Shown: positions 59,732 to 64,000 of the stretch, one piece after another
Layout of the letters: the number at the start of each line of letters is the position of its first letter
Position numbering within the stretch: the first letter of the stretch is position 1
Assembly (NCBI GenBank): GCA_950097015.1
Contig: CATNEN010000041.1
Location: 3,498,501 to 3,562,500, forward strand
Length of the DNA: 64,000 bases
Direction of reading: 5' to 3'
Source: Macrostomum hystrix
Taxonomy: Eukaryota; Platyhelminthes; Macrostomidae
Notes under the pieces: generated by a model
What the model was told of the DNA's origin: nothing
Seen by the model: only the letters and a program-made list of their open reading frames with translations
Database searches by the model: none
Position numbers and translations under genes: made by a program

Positions 59732-61301
59732 AGCTCTTGTGCTGCTTTTTTACTTTCGCTTCTTCTGCTATCTGGAACAATTTTATTGTACATGTATACT
59801 TAACATGTATACTTGATTGCTTTCCCAGATGAGCTAACTTTGACTGATCCATGCGACTTTCAAGCTGCTAGAAGTAGCTATTTAAACTTCATGACCACAG
59901 CTCTTAGCTATTATGTTTACTGAGACGGTAATTTGAATGTGGCAGTATGATATGGAGGATAATTGATTTAATTATTTTTGCTATGTTTGCTATGATTGAT
60001 ATTTGCTCTTGTTGGTCTGCCTCGCGCTCAAGCAGATATCTTTTTAAAGCACAGAGCAGGACTACGTCTAGCCAGCATTTTTGCTATTAATGTTGTCTAC
60101 GCTCTTAAACAAGAAGTTTTTGCTGTCTGCGCCATCCGCGCTGTTTAGCCTACTTATCAGTAGCATGTAGCCTGTATCACTTTAGCGCTGAATTAGCAGA
60201 CTGGAAAAGCAACTCTGCTCATCGACTGCTCGGATGCTTTCTGTTGCATTTTCCCCAACTCAATTCTTGTCCTTGCATTTTGAATTCTTGATTTCAGTGT
60301 CCTTTTGTATTTTTCTGCTTGCATTTTGCTTTCGCTATTCTATGTTGTGTATAAATGTGTTCCCGTATTGCTTTGCTTCCTGTGAGTTCTTCCTATCCAG
60401 TATTGTCCCGTATTATCTGCCTCTTAATTGCTCGTGTCGACTTTTACAAAGTCTTTCGACTCGTCTTCGTATTGCACTTATTTTTTGTTGCTGCCTCCAA
60501 GCATTTCGCCCTTTTAATATTCCTTCAATAAAATACATTGACTCCAATACTCAGTTGTGGCTTTCCGGCCATCCCGTCATGGTTCTGCGGCGTGCGTATT
60601 ATCGCTTTAAATCATCCAGCTCACTTCACTGTCAGCTTTTGCCTTTTATTAATTGTTGTTGCCATCTATCTCCTGGCAACAAATTCGATTAGCTATATTT
60701 ACCTTATCTCACTCGCACGCACTCGACCTGCCTTGGCCGGTTGTCATGGATACCAACATCTGGCCCGGCTTTGACAGCCAGCTCGTCCTGTACCTGCTGG
60801 CTGTGCTGACTAGCGCCCTTATATTTCCACTCTGTCGCTACTCTGTTCTTTCTTATTCACCTGCGAGAAAGCTAAACAGAGCTGCGAGTATCCTAATCCC
60901 CTTTACCCTCTTCCCTTTCTATGCGCACAGGGGAAGAAAGTAGATTTCCCTTCCCTCATATGATATGTCCCTATTCTCTGCTAGCTGCTATGGCAACCTT
61001 GTACACCCTCGTGCGTGGCTCCTCTCGATCCTTCCCTATTCTCCACTTGCACCACCCGCCCCCTTCACTTCCCCCAATCGTTTGTAATGCTTTGTAGGAC
61101 ATAAAAGTTTTATATTTCCGCCAGCACAAAGACAGCATCCTAGCGCTTGCTCTCAGCTGTTAAGATTCCACCCTCACTGCGTCCCACTCCCAAGCTTCAG
61201 AGGAAGCGTTTACTCTTAGTCAGATCACTTGAAGTTTAAAGCCCTGTCAGTCGTCGGAGGAAGCTTCGTCCGCAACGCATCTTCCATCAGCATCCAAAAG
61301 C
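59732..61301. other. Intergenic region between Wee1-like and SAXO genes
   Basis: Contains the 3' UTR of the kinase gene and the promoter of the next gene. A 152-codon plus-strand frame (60234-60692) is Phe/Cys/Leu-rich in a T-rich tract and has no recognisable domain, so I do not call it. A pyrimidine-rich stretch occurs at about 60890-61080. Confidence 0.5.
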
Positions 61302-62593
61302 ATGTCGTGGATTCAAACAGCTACCCCACCGTTTCAAGCTGAGTCCGTGAACCGTTCGGACTTCCAGTACAAGCAGGGGGGTGAGTAAGATGGAATGCTT
61401 TGCTTTAGTCTCGAAGCCAGATGAGGCTGAAATGAAGATTTCAGCTGCTAATATCATTCGAACTACTCTACTACTGAATTAAGTATCTGATATTTTTTAG
61501 CTTCATTGGGTATTGAATATTGAAGAGAACAAACACGTCTAAAAATAAGCACATAATTCATAGTACATATTTTCTAACGTTCGATCTTAGTGCACGAAGT
61601 TTGAAGTATGACACGCTTGTATGTGCATACTTAAAAATTTGCGCTTTCTCCGTGACAGAGCGGCAGCAGCCGATACGCCCGAAAAATGAAATCGAGCGTT
61701 CCGATGAACCCTTCATGGGCGAGTCTAGCAGCCGCGACGCGTACAAGGCCTGGCAAGCTCAGCCTCGTTACCGCCACCAACATCCTGCTTACGAGAAGCC
61801 TCCAGGCAGCATGGACCTGCGAACCACCTACTCGAATGAATTTGTCACTGACGGCCCAAGGGTCCGACTGCCACCAATCAGGCCAGAATCGCAACACCGC
61901 CAGCTGCGGGATCCGAATTCAGCGTTTGCCGGACACACCGAACAAGCGGACAGCTTCCCCGGCTACCGGCGTGCCCAGATGTCTGAGGCCAAGCCAGCCA
62001 GCTACCGGCCGGCTCGCCAGTACCAACCGCCGGAGGTCCCCTTCGCAGCGCGCTCTTCCTACACTGGCGACTTCGCCACTGCAGTCGGTGGTTCAGAACG
62101 AACCCGCCCCGTGCGTCACTCAGACCAGCTGCAGGTGTCCACAGAGCCCATGCTGAGCCGCGGTGGAGCTAGCAACGCCGAGTACGGAGCTGGCGCCAGC
62201 GGAGCTGCCGTGGCTAAGCGTCAGCCAATCTTGCCGCGAGGCGAGCTAGCCATCGGCTCCGGTACCTTCACCGCCGAGACCACCCAACGCGGCGACTTTG
62301 CTCTTCCGCAGGGACTTCAGCAGTCCCGAAGGGAGCCGATTCGGCCAGCTGGCGAGCTGCAGCTAAATTCGTCGGCAGCGGAGCCGTTCTCCGGCCGTAC
62401 CGTCGCTCAAGAGGACTTTGCTGCTAGGCATGGTGAGCGACCGGCCCTGGTAAAACCGAGGTGCGAGCTTGAGCTGTCCCGCGAGCCCATGGCCGCAGCT
62501 ACCACTAGCCGCGATGTTTTCACGCCTAAGGCCAGAGACGACCCACCACCAACGCGACGCCGACAGCAGCAGCAGCAGGTTGCTGCCAGTTGA
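61302..62593 (+). CDS. SAXO-type axonemal microtubule protein (337 aa, two exons)
   Basis: Exons 61302-61380 (MSWIQTATPPFQ..., donor GGGG|GTGAGT) and 61659-62593 (acceptor gtgacag|AGCGG) join in phase to 338 codons. The protein repeats the Mn module of stabilizers of axonemal microtubules (SAXO/FAM154): an Arg-Pro followed by an acidic-Leu pair, then P-F/M...T...D-F/Y. Examples are IRPKNEIERSDEPFMG, ILPRGELAIGSGTFTAETTQ and IRPAGELQLNSSAAEPFSGR. It is basic and predicted to be disordered, with a poly-Gln C-terminus. SAXO proteins bind along ciliary doublet microtubules, or inside them as inner proteins. Expression in ciliated cells or sperm is expected from the family. It lacks an obvious Cys-rich N-terminal microtubule anchor. 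Confidence 0.8.
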
Positions 62594-64000
62594 TCTCGCG
62601 TTGTAGACTGATTTATGTCGTACATTTGCCAGGAGGCTGGCCGGGCTAACATTAATCTTTGCACGAGTTCGAACGCTGAATTTTTAGGTTGTTGGTTTTC
62701 CAGAGTCAAAGCTGTGCTGGTGTCTGGTGGTTAGCTAGTTAGCTTTTGCATTGCCAACCCGAGATAGTTCTTATAAAATCACTGATATTGAATCGATTTA
62801 GCTATCCAATTACGAGTTTTTCTCATGCCTTTTGCCAATTTATCTTATAGCTTCAAGAGATGGTAGATTTGTGTGGACTTATTGCAGTCTTCTACAACAT
62901 ATTCGAGGAATCTATAACCTGCAACCCCTTAATCACCAAACTCAGATGTTCAAACCAACTGCTATAACTACTGTGGAGTAGTTATTTCGAAAAAAATAGT
63001 TGCTTCGACCTATTTCATACAATTCTTCATTTGTTATTCTCCACTCTTTCTTTTCCTTTTGGTTTTTCCGTTGCCCATGAAAATATGTACGCAACTCATT
63101 AGGCTGCTGCAACGAATCGAACTCATATATGCAGTGGGAATTCGCACTTGCCCGATACTTGACCTGAGCTGATCTTGGTTTCATTAGTCTATTTGCCTTT
63201 TATTATGCTGTACTTTCCCATCTCTATAGATAATTTATTCGTGAGCGCAAAGGAGCGATCCTAATGTTTAGATACAGCATACGGATACGAAGACTATCGC
63301 ACCCTATTCTTTAGACTCCATAGGGTAGCCTTACCGCTTAAATAATTATTCTGTGTAATTTGAATCAATAAATGCACATACAAGCTCGTAAAACTTTATT
63401 TATGATGCTGCATAACTTTGGGCTAAACGTTCAAGGTATGTTACAGATTTTTACAGTTCCGGCCGTGCATTCTGCTTTTAAAGCAGCAGGATTTCTCGGA
63501 AATGGAATGCCTTAATTAGCTTTCGTTTCGCATTCCCAGTGAACGTGCTGAACATTATAGCTCTTGTGCTGGGATAGCTAAATTAAAAAACCTGCAAAAT
63601 GTTGTTTAATAAAATTCCCACATCCAAAAGTTGGCTGCGACTGAAAGAAGCTCGAAAACTTACTATAGCATTCACATCAACGTACCGGATCTCTTGCTAA
63701 ATACAGTGCATATGCACCACGTGCTACGAGTACATTTTAGGACTTATATAGGACTATATTTGGGAATGCGTTGAGGCGCTGACTGTGGCAGGTGCATGAC
63801 ACCAATTCTAGCTTTTAGACGGGTAGCCTAACCTAACAAACCGCGAAGGCTAATTAGGTCCCTTGCTAAACTATTTTCATCCATTGTGACCTGGGCCCCG
63901 TGCTATTAGAATACTCTTGGCTCCTAAATCATTAAGTGTCCTATAACTCCTCGCTCCTAGACGTTTCTGTGCTATAGAATCAAAAGTAAACTTAAAGACA
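62594..64000. other. Downstream of SAXO gene
   Basis: 3' UTR and intergenic DNA. AATAAA at 63367-63372 is a possible but distant polyadenylation signal. I see no other gene. Confidence 0.45.

Noticed and set aside
60234-60692. 152-codon ORF
   Set aside because: T-rich tract with hydrophobic, Cys/Phe-biased translation and no recognisable domain or splice context.

Overview
This is a window of animal nuclear DNA. Genes are split by GT-AG introns (many donors read GTGAGT), and single introns hold whole retrotransposons. The protein families (polycystin, thrombospondin type 1 repeats or TSRs, AMPK, Wee1, SAXO) are metazoan. Two short interstitial TTAGGG arrays are present. The mobile elements (mariner, hAT, Penelope-like, DIRS-like, APE-type LINEs, Gypsy, tRNA-derived SINEs) suit a spiralian invertebrate. 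A free-living flatworm is my best guess, but that is inference and I cannot name a species.

Layout. (1) 294-21428, minus strand: most of a giant receptor gene, open at its 3' end. I resolved 21 coding exons that join in phase (5,208 nt, 1,736 codons in the window). They encode a signal peptide, a PLAT-like domain, 13 TSRs, a GAIN/GPS-like juxtamembrane region, a first membrane helix, a canonical PLAT domain and four more polycystin-1-type helices. Its introns carry private minisatellites, a Penelope-like element and a mariner. (2) 22471-23118: a non-autonomous hAT element. (3) 23826-40518, plus strand: a four-exon gene for a membrane-anchored JmjC/Cupin_8 oxygenase (328 aa, HxD...H kept). Intron 1 holds a short LTR-flanked element. 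Intron 2 (14.2 kb) is a retroelement nest: a Gypsy relic, an APE-LINE relic, a DIRS-like RT split by a second LINE that carries a 2A-like peptide, a fully open Gypsy with matching LTRs, and a further RT relic. (4) 41476-46959, minus: AMPK catalytic alpha subunit, six coding exons, 508 aa, with a dead copy of one kinase exon in its first coding intron. (5) 49892-53000, minus: a broken gene for an unrecognised transposase-like protein with a PHD-like finger, interrupted by an 885-bp foldback transposon. (6) 55232-56595: a second, better preserved mariner. (7) 56790-57150: a tRNA-derived SINE. (8) 57762-59731, plus: a divergent Wee1-type kinase. (9) 61302-62593, plus: a SAXO-type axonemal microtubule protein.

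These are independent eukaryotic genes, not an operon. The JmjC and AMPK genes converge; Wee1-like and SAXO run in tandem. The most unusual structures are the TSR-bearing polycystin, the 3.3-kb minisatellite whose unit contains that gene's own 3' splice site (about 68 decoy acceptors), and the foldback insertion with 8-bp target duplications that splits the PHD-protein gene. All exon models come from reading splice sites and phase by eye; no alignment or transcript was available.
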